Assembly (NCBI GenBank): GCA_031272765.1
Contig: JAISTD010000224.1
Coordinates: 1 to 36,408 of the forward strand
DNA: 36,408 nt
Direction of reading: 5' to 3'
Origin: Candidatus Methanovirga australis
Lineage (GTDB): Archaea; Methanobacteriota; Methanobacteria; Methanobacteriales; Methanobacteriaceae
The notes below the pieces were generated by a model. That model was not told the DNA's origin and did not search any database. It saw only the letters and a list, made by a program, of their open reading frames with translations. A program made the translations under genes and the position numbers. This document shows positions 1 to 8,387 of this stretch, one piece after another (position 1 is the first letter of the stretch; each line of letters begins with the position of its first letter).

Positions 1-1
1 T

Positions 2-106
2 GAAGAACACATTAAAAATGAATTTGAGGAAAAATTTTATCAAGAAGTTTATAAAGAATCTTATTTTGAAGAATGGGTGGACGAATATATTTATGCAAAA
101 AGTTAG
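2..106 (+). CDS. C-terminal fragment of an unidentified protein (cut by window edge)
   Basis: An open frame enters from the left edge and ends at a TAG at 104-106. The 34 visible residues are very acidic and aromatic (ending in VDEYIYAKS) and have no stop. Nothing in this tail identifies a family. It converges on the reductase gene on the other strand. It could be the end of a real gene or a chance frame; the charge pattern favours a real gene. Confidence 0.45.
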   Translation, partial: EEHIKNEFEEKFYQEVYKESYFEEWVDEYIYAKS

Positions 107-178
107 GTAAAAAACTATAAACGTGGATCTGATTAGGAAATATATGAAAATAATGTTTTTGAAATATTGCGTATTTTA

Positions 179-868
179 TTATAATTGACTTAAGTTTTTA
201 ACAAAGTAATCTAACACTAAACAATCATTAAGAAAATAACTATTTTTTATTTTAAGTTGAACACTATTTTCCATAAATTCAAATCCCTCGCCATCCACTA
301 AAGTTTTGGATTGACTACCACCTACGATCATTGGACCTATACAAACGCTTACTTCATCAATTAACTTTTCTTTAAACATTGAAAAATTAAGTGTTGAACC
401 ACCTTCCAACAAGAGAGTTTTAATGCCTTTAATATATAAATATTCCATTAGTTTTTTTAAATCAACATATTCTTCTCCACAAATGAAAACATCAGCTTTT
501 TCTCTAAGTGATGAAAGAGTTTTCTTGTCTTCCAATATCTTATTAGATGTAGCTATTATTGTTTCGCTGTCAGAATTTAATACATTGGAATCAAGTGGTG
601 TTCTCCCATTACTATCAACAACAATCCTAATAGGATTTATTTTTTTCATATCACCAATAGATTTGTCTTTTTCAGGTAATTTATGGGCTGTTAACTTAGG
701 ATCATCAATTAAGACTGTATTTATGCCAACCATAATTCCATCCAGCTCTTTTCTAAGTTTATGGACTCTTTCAATATCTTTCTCATTGGATATTTTTGAA
801 CTTCCATTTTTTGTAGCTATTTTACCATCTAAAGTCATGGCTGCATTTAATATTGTGTAAGGTCTCAT
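179..868 (-). CDS. arfC: 2,5-diamino-6-(ribosylamino)pyrimidinone 5'-phosphate reductase, RibD C-terminal family
   Basis: The 229-residue protein has the RibD-C/dihydrofolate-reductase-like fold throughout and no deaminase domain, as in the archaeal stand-alone reductases. N-terminal MTLDGKIATKNG, then VGINTVLIDDP around residues 47-57 and LLLEGGSTLNF around 151-161 are the family's substrate and NADPH-binding motifs. The enzyme reduces the ribosylamino-pyrimidine intermediate to the ribitylamino form in the pathway to riboflavin, FAD and the deazaflavin coenzyme F420. It appears to be monocistronic. The family assignment is strong; the exact substrate rests on archaeal homologues. Confidence 0.9.
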   Translation of the reverse strand: MRPYTILNAAMTLDGKIATKNGSSKISNEKDIERVHKLRKELDGIMVGINTVLIDDPKLTAHKLPEKDKSIGDMKKINPIRIVVDSNGRTPLDSNVLNSDSETIIATSNKILEDKKTLSSLREKADVFICGEEYVDLKKLMEYLYIKGIKTLLLEGGSTLNFSMFKEKLIDEVSVCIGPMIVGGSQSKTLVDGEGFEFMENSVQLKIKNSYFLNDCLVLDYFVKNLSQL

Positions 869-892
869 AATAACACTTTATTTTCCCATATT

Positions 893-1000
893 TTGGCTTG
901 ATGAACTTTCACTGAACTAAGTGAGAAACTTAGGAACTGAAGGTTTTGGTTTATTTGAATAGAGTTGAACAGAGTGAGAAATTTAGGAATGAAATTCTTG
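893..1000 (+). repeat. Two copies of the TTAG-linked double-hairpin unit
   Basis: Two units sit side by side upstream of the reductase gene. Each has a GAAC-A/G-AGTGAGAAA-like segment, then TTAG, then a small hairpin with a GAA loop. The hairpins are GGAACT-gaa-GGTTTT (933-947, partly G-U paired) and GGAAT-gaa-ATTCT (986-998). They match the layout of the array at 4741-5031. Confidence 0.55.
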
Positions 1001-1235
1001 TTAAAGTCTAATTCCATTCCTTTTTCTTGAAAAATTAATAGCTATTTCTAACTTACATTCTATTTTACTCTTTAATTCTCATTCTTTCATTCATTCTTCC
1101 GTGCTGTGGATTAATTCTCTTTCAAATTCCATTTTGGCCAATTATCTCACTTGATAATCGTGAAAATCCTCTTCATCAGAAAGTAGTTCATTAGATTTTT
1201 CATCTGCTAATCTTATATTTTCATCCATTCAATCA
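1001..1235 (-). pseudogene. Decayed C-terminal fragment of an Rpn-family (PD-(D/E)XK) nuclease/transposase-like gene
   Basis: This stretch is recognisably similar at the nucleotide level to the 3' part of the intact Rpn gene at 31730-32677. Shared blocks include gtctaattccattcctttt, the tgctgtgg block, ctttcaaattccattttgg and agtagttcatt, in the same order and strand. It carries frameshifts and lacks the lysine/glycine repeat block and the whole nuclease domain. It is a dead remnant, pointing to a former Rpn copy here or to recombination with the copy 31 kb away. Confidence 0.7.
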
Positions 1236-1348
1236 CTTTACTAAAAGAGATGCTGATGAAAAATTATCAAAACATTATATAAAGAATTTATACAGAAAAA
1301 CATTCATGTCGCGACAGTAGTTATTTTCAATTATATAAATAATATGTA

Positions 1349-2173
1349 TTAAACTCTAATATTCAGACCTTTCTTATTTAAATAACTCTTAACAACTGGA
1401 ACTGGATATTCATTAAAATGAAAAATGCTTGCAGCCAACGCAGCATTAACATCAGTTTTTTTAAAAACTTCATAAATATCTTCAGGACTTCCTCCACCAC
1501 CAGATGCTATAACTGGAATATCTACTGCTTCATTAATAGCTTTCGTAAGTTCTATATCATATCCTTCTTTTGTTCCATCCTTATCCATTGAAGTTAAAAG
1601 AATCTCACCAGCACCTCTTTCCTGACATTCCAATGCCCAACTTATTGCATCCATTCCTGTAAACTCTCTTCCACCGTAGATACTACAATCAAACCAACAA
1701 TATCCATTTTCTGTCTCAACAATATTTTTATCATTATTTTCCTTAGGATTCTCAAGATATCTTCTTTTAGCATCAATTCCAACGACACATGCTTGTGAAC
1801 CAACAACTTGAGATGCTTCATTTATCAGGTCAGGATTATGAATTGCTGCTGTGTTAGTAGAACATTTATCAGCTCCAGATTTAAGCATATTAATATAGTC
1901 CTCAACTTTCCTTATCCCCCCACCAACACAAATAGGTGTGAAGACTTCTTCAGTGACTTTTTCAATAACATTAGCCATTGTGCCTCTTCTCTCATAGGAA
2001 GCCGTAATATCTAAAAAAATAATTTCATCAGCACCATCTTCATAATACTTCTGTGCAAGTTCAGACGGCTCACCAGCATACTTTACTTCTTTAAATTCAA
2101 CACCTTTAACAACTCTTCCTTGTGGAACTCCTAAATCACAGTCAAGACAAGGTATAATCCTTTTAGTTAACAT
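1349..2173 (-). CDS. hisF: Imidazole glycerol phosphate synthase, cyclase subunit HisF
   Basis: This 274-residue TIM barrel joins ammonia from HisH to PRFAR, giving imidazole glycerol phosphate for histidine and AICAR for purines. The start [11 protein letters not shown] holds the first catalytic aspartate (D11), and VGIDAKR carries the second at about residue 134. Phosphate-binding loops CVGGGIR and ASGGGG are intact. Relative to the usual 250-residue enzyme it has an insertion near residues 140-155 ([10 protein letters not shown]). A GGTG ribosome site precedes the ATG. No hisH or other his gene is next to it. Confidence 0.97.
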   Translation of the reverse strand: MLTKRIIPCLDCDLGVPQGRVVKGVEFKEVKYAGEPSELAQKYYEDGADEIIFLDITASYERRGTMANVIEKVTEEVFTPICVGGGIRKVEDYINMLKSGADKCSTNTAAIHNPDLINEASQVVGSQACVVGIDAKRRYLENPKENNDKNIVETENGYCWFDCSIYGGREFTGMDAISWALECQERGAGEILLTSMDKDGTKEGYDIELTKAINEAVDIPVIASGGGGSPEDIYEVFKKTDVNAALAASIFHFNEYPVPVVKSYLNKKGLNIRV

Positions 2174-2296
2174 AGTACACCATTAAATAATGAGAGAAAA
2201 TAATGATTTATATTAAATTTAAATAAATCTTATTAAAAATTTATAGCATAAGACAAATTTTTTACATTTTATTAATTTTTTTTATTAATTTTAGTA

Positions 2297-3160
2297 TCAA
2301 TTAAGTATTCCATCAAAAACTAACTGAGCATCTCCTTTCATAAAAGCACCGAAACTATCATCTTTTTTATAGACTTCAATCTCCAAATCTCCACCTGGAA
2401 GATGAACAAGAACCTTACTATCTAATTTAGATAATTTATAACCTGTTAAAACAGATGATGTAGCTCCAGTACCACAGGCATGAGTATATCCAGCACCTCT
2501 CTCCCATGTTAACATTTTAATCTCTTTATCAGATAGTATCTCAACAAAATGAACATTAATTCTCTCAGGAAATACTTTATGATTTTCAATAGCTGGACCA
2601 AATCTATCTAAGTCAATATTATCAACATTATCTACAAATATAATTGCATGAGGGTTTCCAACACTAGCAACAGATAAAGATATATCCTCACCATCAACAA
2701 CCAAACTATCTTCTAAAAATTCATCATTCTCAGATATCATAGGAATATCAGAAGTATTAAATGTAGATAAACCCATATCCACCCTAAATAATTTAGAAAT
2801 TCCATTTTCACTTGTCACTTCAACTGTTTTAATCCCACCTAAAGTTTCAACATCAATTAAATCTTTTTTTATTATATTATTATCATATATAAATTTAGAG
2901 AAACATCTAATACCATTTCCACACATTTCTGCTTCACTACCATCGGCATTGAATATTCTAAAACAAATTTCGCCCTTCCCATCAGCCTTAGTCACAAATA
3001 TAACTCCATCAGCCCCTATTGAAAATCCTCTTCTACAAACTTCAATAGAAAACTCAGTTTTATTCTCTTCAGCTATTTTTATTTCTTGACTTTCATCTAT
3101 AACAATATAATCATTACCAAGACCATGCATCTTAGAAAATTCTAATCCTTTTAAATCCAT
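2297..3160 (-). CDS. dapF: Diaminopimelate epimerase
   Basis: The 287-residue enzyme interconverts LL- and meso-diaminopimelate, the last step before lysine. It is cofactor-independent and uses two cysteines. Both are present: C80 in EMCGNGIRC and C229 in THACGTGA. The N-terminal [13 protein letters not shown] is the family signature. GGATGG lies 7 nt before the ATG. It precedes hisF on the same strand by about 120 bp, so the two may be cotranscribed, although an AT-rich gap with TATA-like sequence allows separate promoters. Confidence 0.97.
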   Translation of the reverse strand: MDLKGLEFSKMHGLGNDYIVIDESQEIKIAEENKTEFSIEVCRRGFSIGADGVIFVTKADGKGEICFRIFNADGSEAEMCGNGIRCFSKFIYDNNIIKKDLIDVETLGGIKTVEVTSENGISKLFRVDMGLSTFNTSDIPMISENDEFLEDSLVVDGEDISLSVASVGNPHAIIFVDNVDNIDLDRFGPAIENHKVFPERINVHFVEILSDKEIKMLTWERGAGYTHACGTGATSSVLTGYKLSKLDSKVLVHLPGGDLEIEVYKKDDSFGAFMKGDAQLVFDGILN

Positions 3161-3277
3161 TAACTATCCATCCTATTTTTCTAATCAAAGTCATTGAAAT
3201 AAGAAATAATATATTTGTCTAACTTTATTAAGATCATATCTTAAAATATTAGAAGTATATTATACTAGAAATCCTTA

Positions 3278-3934
3278 TTAACTGCCACCAGCAATTAATT
3301 TTGCAAGAAACATTAAAATTTTATTCAATGAAGTCATAGAAATGTAAACTAATCCACCAGCTGCTGCTGCTGTAATAAACCATATTATTGGATCCCATCT
3401 GAAAACTTTAACACCATCTAAAATAGCGAAAGGTATTAAATTAAAAAGTGCTAACCAAGCATTAACAGAAAAACCTAAAATACACATATTTATTAAGAGT
3501 CCATTACCAAAGTTTAACAATGTTGAGTCAGTTAAAATATACGCTCCAGAGATTAAAAACATTAAACTTAATAAGATGTTAGTTATAGGTCCAACTATGG
3601 ATATTATTCCATTTATCCTATCACTTATATAATTTCCATATATATGAACCGCTCCTGGAGCCGCAAACATGAATCCTATCATTGGACTTACTAATGATAA
3701 AATTAAACCTGGAATCCATTTTTTAAACTCTGCTTGGTAGTTGTAATGCAAAGCTGCAAACTTATGTGCTAATTCGTGGAAAATAAATCCTAAACCAGCA
3801 CCCACCATAACAATAGGAAGAATACTGATCGTCTGATTCATATCAGCTCGTGTATATAACATAGAAAATGCAATTGAAATCACAAAGAAAGATAATGTAA
3901 TATCTGCTATTTCATCAAAACTAAATCTAAACAT
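3278..3934 (-). CDS. M50-family (site-2-protease-like) integral membrane metalloprotease
   Basis: The 218-residue protein has about five or six hydrophobic segments. It carries the zinc motif HELAH at residues 53-57 in the second segment, and a second motif NLIPFAILDG with the third likely ligand D173. This is the compact archaeal M50 form without PDZ or CBS domains. By family it would cleave substrates within the membrane; no substrate can be inferred from the neighbours. The start at MFRFSFDE follows an oligo-A/T stretch with no clear ribosome site. Confidence 0.88.
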   Translation of the reverse strand: MFRFSFDEIADITLSFFVISIAFSMLYTRADMNQTISILPIVMVGAGLGFIFHELAHKFAALHYNYQAEFKKWIPGLILSLVSPMIGFMFAAPGAVHIYGNYISDRINGIISIVGPITNILLSLMFLISGAYILTDSTLLNFGNGLLINMCILGFSVNAWLALFNLIPFAILDGVKVFRWDPIIWFITAAAAGGLVYISMTSLNKILMFLAKLIAGGS

Positions 3935-4084
3935 GAATGTACTTTTGTTTTTTTTAATTAATAAATCTTATTATAATATGTTACTAATTAAATTAAAAAA
4001 ACTGGATTATTATAATAATAAACTTATTATTAGTGTTTTGCAAAATTAATTATTTTGAACTTAACTAAAAAATGGAATTTTTTT

Positions 4085-4365
4085 TAATTTTTTTTAACTT
4101 GATTAAAATTCTTAAATTTCATTTTAAATTATTAAAATTACATTATTTTTTTATAAATAATCTTATAAAAATTAATTTAATAAAATAAACTTATTATTTA
4201 TAAAATCTCTGATTTTATAAATATTAAAAATCTTCGATTTTGTAATATTAATGTTTAATTTATATTTTATAGATTAATTATTAAACTTTTTTATATTATT
4301 AAATTCCAAAAGTTTATTTAAAAAATAATTGAATATCCAGAAATAAATATACAAAACACTATAAA
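4085..4365 (-). repeat. Degenerate inverted copy of the MITE-like repeat found at 34740-34970
   Basis: The reverse complement of this segment aligns with the element at 34740-34970. Shared blocks include TTTCTGGATATTCAATTATT, AAATAAACTTTTGGAATTTA, AAAATATAAATTAAACATTA and TTTATAAAAAAATAAT, in matching order. Compared with the other copy, this one has about 55 extra bases near 4190-4250 that form two perfect or near-perfect hairpins. No terminal inverted repeats were recognised at its ends. Confidence 0.65.
4197..4248. repeat. Two strong adjacent hairpins inserted in the repeat copy
   Basis: TTTATAAAATC-tct-GATTTTATAAA is a perfect 11-bp stem (4197-4221). It is followed by AATATTAAAAATC-ttc-GATTTTGTAATATT, a 13-bp stem with one bulged G (4219-4248). 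Both use three-base loops like the double-hairpin units downstream. Confidence 0.6.
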
Positions 4366-4627
4366 AAAGAATAAAAAAGAAGTTTTTAATAAAGCTTCAC
4401 AAAAAAATTACTTAAAAAAGAGGAATCATCAAATTGAACATTCACGATAAGATGCAGAATTACTATCAAATATCTAAAATATTTTAAAGTTTAAATTTAA
4501 TCTTTTTAAACAAGGTGTCTGATTTTCATGAAAATTTCATCAGATTTTTGAAAGTATTTCCACATAAAGGATCATTAAATTCAAAATAAAAAAAAATTTT
4601 GAATTAAAGAAAATAAAAAATTTTCTA
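4366..4627. other. Gene-free AT-rich stretch
   Basis: No reading frame, RNA gene or recognisable protein remnant is visible. The palindrome ATTTTCATGAAAAT near 4524-4540 lies inside a longer imperfect hairpin (CTGATTTTCATG...CATCAG). Nothing else stands out. Confidence 0.5.
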
Positions 4628-4694
4628 AGTTAAAACAAGTTTTAACTAAAGAAAAACTTCGCTTTTCTAAATTACAAAATCAGAGATTTTATAA
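4628..4694. repeat. Hairpin cluster, apparently the double-hairpin unit in reverse orientation
   Basis: Three stem-loops lie head to tail: AGTTAAAAC/GTTTTAACT (4628-4647), AGAAAA/TTTTCT around acttcgc (4650-4668) and AAAATC-aga-GATTTT (4676-4690). Short CTAA strings separate them; CTAA is the reverse complement of the TTAG linker seen downstream. Confidence 0.5.
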
Positions 4695-4740
4695 TTAAAG
4701 AAAACCATGAAAATTGAAAAACCTCCACAACTTCAGTTTC

Positions 4741-5031
4741 CGTTTGTTTTGAAGGTCGTGGGAAACTTAGGAGACGAAGTCTCCGTTGTTGAAGACAACT
4801 TAGAAACTGAAGGTTCCTTTTGTTTCGAATGAAATGAGAAACTTAGGAGAATCTTTGATTCTCTGTTTATTCTCAAGCGAAGCATGAGAATTTAGATAAT
4901 CTTTGATTTCGAACAGAGCGAGAAATTTAGGATAGAGTTTCCGTTAGTTTTGAATGAAATGAAAAACTTAGGAAAATCCCTGATTTTTCGTTGTTCCGAA
5001 CAAAGTGAGGAACTTAGTAAACGAAGTTTAC
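4741..5031 (+). repeat. Array of about seven TTAG-linked double-hairpin units
   Basis: Units of roughly 40 nt repeat irregularly. Each has a first hairpin with a 10-11-nt loop resembling GAACAAAGTGA, the linker TTAG, and a second hairpin with a 3-nt loop (GAA, TTT or GAG). First-stem pairs include GTTTC/GAAAC, GTTTT/AAAAC, GTTCC/GGAAC and ATTCTCA/TGAGAAT. Second-stem pairs include GGAGAC/GTCTCC (4770-4784), GAGAATC/GATTCTC (4847-4863) and GTAAAC/GTTTAC (5017-5031). Stems change in sequence yet keep pairing. Some units are imperfect (GGATA-gag-TTTCC; GAAAATC/GATTTTTC). No protein frame explains it. Confidence 0.75.
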
Positions 5032-5184
5032 ATTATTTTCGTTTATATAAAAACATGATTTTCATGAAAACCTCCACACTTTTTGACATATCTCATACTA
5101 TATAACAACATTTATATACTATCACAAACTATGTTAATATGTGAGTTTCATAAATTACCAAAAATTTTTAATTTTTGTAATTAT

Positions 5185-5267
5185 GAAAATCCAAAGGATT
5201 TTCAGTATTTATAACTTTTATCAAAATATGCTATTTTTTCTGAAAGAAAATTAGAAGACAAAGTCTT
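5185..5267. repeat. Two isolated hairpins of the same style
   Basis: GAAAATCC-aaa-GGATTTTC (5185-5203) is a perfect 8-bp stem with a 3-nt loop. AAGAC-aaa-GTCTT (5255-5267) follows a TTAG at 5251-5254. They look like outlying or partial members of the double-hairpin family. Confidence 0.5.
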
Positions 5268-5349
5268 TGTTTTTGATAGGTTAATAGAAACTCTCATTAG
5301 TAAATATTTGTCAATGTATGCCCCCAATTCAAATCATTAAAAGAGAAAT

Positions 5350-5574
5350 TATTTGTTTTACGGTCTAAATGGAAGGATTTCAGATGGACAAGGTGGAAAA
5401 TTGAAGAATTTTTCAAATTCTTGAAGAATGAATTTGGATTTAAAGAATATTCTCATCTTTACAAAGAGATCTGTTTATAAGTATGTGTATTTAAATGTAT
5501 TTTTAATAGGGATAATCATTTTTAGAGATTACAAGGAAATTAGAGAGATTACCGAGCTTGTTGATTATCAATAA
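5350..5574 (+). pseudogene. C-terminal remnant of a DDE-type transposase, frameshifted
   Basis: One frame reads DFRWTRWKIEEFFKFLKNEF, then after a frameshift near 5460 the text continues KRSVYKYVYLNVFLIGIII and ends ELVDYQ. The W-K-I-E-E-F-F pattern with a following aromatic helix is typical of the last catalytic glutamate region of IS4/IS5-like transposases. The 5' part is missing. The exact IS family cannot be settled by eye. Confidence 0.5.
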
Positions 5575-5609
5575 ATCAGACACATCGTTTTTAAAGTTTA
5601 AATTTACAA

Positions 5610-6584
5610 TTACATTAATTTATACACATTTTCAACAATATAATCTAAGTTTTCCTTATTTAAAGATCTTGGACTTAGATTTTTAATTTCAATATCTATT
5701 CCTTTTTCTTTCACTCGATTATAATTTGGGCATCTCGTTATAAATGAACTTTTATCTATTTTAAACTCTTTTTTTAGTTCAATAGCTATTTTCTTTGGGT
5801 TATCTGTTGACAATATAACATTTATTCCTCTTTCATCCTTATGGATAACATTTTCCAAATTTTTTTTCAAATATTTGCATGTTTTAATAGCTATTTTAAA
5901 GAATTTTTCACCATTATCTATTTCATTTATTAACCCTTTAGCTATTTGATTATTTAATGAGAGTGTTTTAATTAATAGATTAGATTTTTCAAGTATTTCT
6001 TGATTATTTGTTGATATAAAGCCACCATATCCAAGATTTATTATTTTTGGAGAGCCTGTTGAAGAAATAATAATATCAGAATATTTTCCGTTCCCTAATT
6101 TTTTTTCATTGTCTAATATTCCTCCTGAGGCATCTTCAATAAGTATTAAATCATTTTCATTTGCAAATTTAGATATTTCCTTAATTGGTTGTTCAGCTGT
6201 GTATCCTGCAAAACTCGTTAATAGTATTGCTCCTTTAGGATAATCACTTTCATTTAGATTTGTAATAGCTTTATCAATTTCTTCTGTATTAATTAAGCCT
6301 TTATTGGTTTTTATTTCTACAACATCTTTACTTAAAAATTTAGCTATTTGTTTGAATCCATGCCATCCTCCTTGATCTGGAATTAAGATAGGGGAATTTA
6401 TTGAATTTAAACTGGCTAAAATAGCTGAATTTCCAGTGTTAACTAATTTAACATGTTTATGATTAGTTTTAGATTTGATTTTATCCTCTGCTTTTCTAAT
6501 ATAATTTTCATCTCCATAATTTTTATAAGCATTAGAAATAGCTATTCTGGCTTCCTTTGATGGTTTTCTAAATTCAAAATTCAT
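5610..6584 (-). CDS. DegT/DnrJ/EryC1/StrS-like PLP-dependent aminotransferase-fold protein
   Basis: The protein has 324 residues, short for the DegT family (usually 360-400). Visible fold type I motifs are VNTGNSAIL near residues 48-56, LIEDASGG with the pyridine-nitrogen aspartate at D151, and SSTGSPKIINLGYGG with the likely PLP-binding lysine K180. The family aminates keto-sugars or related carbonyl compounds for surface polymers and metabolites. The nucleotidyltransferase gene lies 54 bp upstream on the same strand, so the two may act in one pathway making an activated amino compound. The substrate is unknown. Confidence 0.75.
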   Translation of the reverse strand: MNFEFRKPSKEARIAISNAYKNYGDENYIRKAEDKIKSKTNHKHVKLVNTGNSAILASLNSINSPILIPDQGGWHGFKQIAKFLSKDVVEIKTNKGLINTEEIDKAITNLNESDYPKGAILLTSFAGYTAEQPIKEISKFANENDLILIEDASGGILDNEKKLGNGKYSDIIISSTGSPKIINLGYGGFISTNNQEILEKSNLLIKTLSLNNQIAKGLINEIDNGEKFFKIAIKTCKYLKKNLENVIHKDERGINVILSTDNPKKIAIELKKEFKIDKSSFITRCPNYNRVKEKGIDIEIKNLSPRSLNKENLDYIVENVYKLM

Positions 6585-6638
6585 GAATAAAACCTCAACT
6601 TAAAAACATGGAATAAAAACTTCAAATTAAACCTTAAC

Positions 6639-7307
6639 TTATTTAAGAAAGGTTTTATAATCTTTATATTTGTTAATGTTTATTAGTTCTGATTCATGTT
6701 TTTCTTTAATTGCGAAGAATTTAAAATCATCTTCAAACATTTCTCTCAGTATTGGGTTTAAATCACTGTTTTTATTTTCTAAAAAGCTTATGAGTTGTTT
6801 TTTATCTGTGGCAAATGGCATTCCAAGACCTTCAGCTGAATTCAGTTCTCCAATCTCTCTTCTTCTAAGAACTGTTAATATTTTATTTTGTTTGTTGTCC
6901 TTAATCTTACTGAAATAGGTGTTAATAAGATTTTGATATGTTTCAGTGCTTATGTTTGATTGGTCACCAGCAACAGCTAATATGTATTTTGATTTTGAAT
7001 TTATTAAAGCATTGTATAATGAGACAGAAAGATCTATTCCTATAGGATCATTATACACTATTTTTATTCTATCATCGTTTATTTTTAAGATTTCTTTTTT
7101 TATTTCCTCTTTAAAGTGGCCAAGTACTATAATACATTCATCAACATCTGCATTTAAAACATTGTTTATTGTTGTTTCAATGATTGTTTTACCTTTATTA
7201 AAATTAAGAGTTAGTTTAGTGGTAAGTGGAAGACCCATATTTTTCATATCATCAATCATTCTTGAGCTTTTTCCAGCAGCAGTTATAATTCCAGTGAAAT
7301 TAACCAT
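6639..7307 (-). CDS. MobA-like/sugar-phosphate-type NTP transferase domain protein
   Basis: The 222-residue single-domain protein begins TGIITAAGKSSRM, the nucleotide-binding loop of the GT-A nucleotidyltransferases. AVAGDQ near residue 117 provides the metal-binding aspartate. KGKTIIETTINNV resembles MobA/MocA/GlmU-type enzymes that test a substrate and attach a nucleotide. Cytidylyl-, guanylyl- and uridylyltransferases share these motifs, so the substrate is open. It lies upstream of the DegT-like gene in the same direction. Confidence 0.75.
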   Translation of the reverse strand: MVNFTGIITAAGKSSRMIDDMKNMGLPLTTKLTLNFNKGKTIIETTINNVLNADVDECIIVLGHFKEEIKKEILKINDDRIKIVYNDPIGIDLSVSLYNALINSKSKYILAVAGDQSNISTETYQNLINTYFSKIKDNKQNKILTVLRRREIGELNSAEGLGMPFATDKKQLISFLENKNSDLNPILREMFEDDFKFFAIKEKHESELININKYKDYKTFLK

Positions 7308-7414
7308 TTAATCACATTTTTACAAAATTTAAAAATATGTTCAAATTTTTTTAAAAGATTTAATAGAGATACTACTTTTAAAAAAAATTGAAAAAATAAT
7401 GATTGACATTAAAT

Positions 7415-7675
7415 CTAATCATCATCTAAGTCTACACCTAATTTTCCTAATGTTCTTCCTAAAAAAACAGTTACTAAAACAGATATTATTGTCACGATAA
7501 TTGCATAAGATACCAATCCTGTTATTGCAGAGTCAGATTTGAAAAACTCTTTTATCACTGCTTGAATAGCTGAATTCCATGCTAAACCTGCAACTAAAGC
7601 AAAAGCTGTTGTAATTAATGTTGCTATTGTTTTTAACATCTGTATTTTTATATCATTGTCTTTTTTATTCACCAT
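7415..7675 (-). CDS. DUF5654-family small membrane protein
   Basis: The 86-residue protein has two hydrophobic helices, about residues 15-35 (ALVAGLAWNSAI) and 50-72 (ITGLVSYAIIVTIISVLV). A charged N-terminus and an acidic tail (DLDDD) flank them. This layout and the ALVAGLAWN motif match the DUF5654 family common in archaea, whose function is unknown. It sits 27 bp after pyrF on the same strand, so is likely cotranscribed with it. Confidence 0.75.
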   Translation of the reverse strand: MVNKKDNDIKIQMLKTIATLITTAFALVAGLAWNSAIQAVIKEFFKSDSAITGLVSYAIIVTIISVLVTVFLGRTLGKLGVDLDDD

Positions 7676-7702
7676 AGCTTAACCTCAATATTTTTTATTT
7701 AA

Positions 7703-8353
7703 CTATTTAATTGAATCAATAATATTTTTAATAGCTATTTCTGGGTCTGGAGCTTCATAAATTGACCTTCCAATAATTAAAGCATCAGCATATTTTAATG
7801 TTTCTTTAGGATCTCCTCCTTGAGTTCCAACACCAGGAGATATAATAAAAGAATCTTCTCCTACCAAATCCCTAATTTTTGATAACTTATCTATCTTTGT
7901 AGATGGAGCAACATAATTTTTAATCCCTAAACTTAAACCTATTTTAGTTATTTCCTCTGAAACAGGTTTAAAAAACATGTCTGCTCCTGGATGAGACATC
8001 TGCGAAAGTAGAAAAATATCTTTATCATAAGATTTTGCAACATCTAAACAAGCTTTTACACTATCTGGTCCCACAAATCCATGAACAATTATATAATCTG
8101 CACCTTCATCATAAGATAATTTAGCTATTTTTTCATTGGTGGCTGGAATATCTGCAAGTTTATAATCACATATAACTGTGAAATCAAAGTTTTCTTTAAG
8201 GACTTCTATGGAATTCAATCCTTCAGATAATGTTAATGGATAACCAATTTTTATAGTGTCTATGTATTTATAGGTAGCTTCACATAGATCATAGGACTTC
8301 AATATATCGATTAAATCTACTGCCAAAACTACATTATTTTTTACTTTGTTCAT
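7703..8353 (-). CDS. pyrF: Orotidine 5'-phosphate decarboxylase
   Basis: The 216-residue TIM-barrel enzyme converts OMP to UMP, the last step of de novo pyrimidine synthesis. The catalytic array is present as CDYKLADIPATN (D63, K65, D68 in the chosen numbering), and SPGVGTQGGD with IIGRSIY binds phosphate. The track starts two codons earlier, but GGAG at 8361-8364 is 7 nt from the second ATG and only 1 nt from the first, so 8353 is preferred. The UPF0058 gene is 34 bp upstream and DUF5654 27 bp downstream. Confidence 0.95.
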   Translation of the reverse strand: MNKVKNNVVLAVDLIDILKSYDLCEATYKYIDTIKIGYPLTLSEGLNSIEVLKENFDFTVICDYKLADIPATNEKIAKLSYDEGADYIIVHGFVGPDSVKACLDVAKSYDKDIFLLSQMSHPGADMFFKPVSEEITKIGLSLGIKNYVAPSTKIDKLSKIRDLVGEDSFIISPGVGTQGGDPKETLKYADALIIGRSIYEAPDPEIAIKNIIDSIK

Positions 8354-8387
8354 TTCCATTCTCCATAGTTACATATTAATCAATTAA

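Noticed and set aside
423-860. 145-residue plus-strand ORF
   Set aside because: It is the antisense shadow of the RibD-C-like reductase; Ser/Phe/Leu-rich composition with no ribosome site.
4741-5031. CRISPR array interpretation of the repeats
   Set aside because: There is no constant repeat with equal-length unique spacers, units differ most in the paired stems, and no cas gene is in the window.
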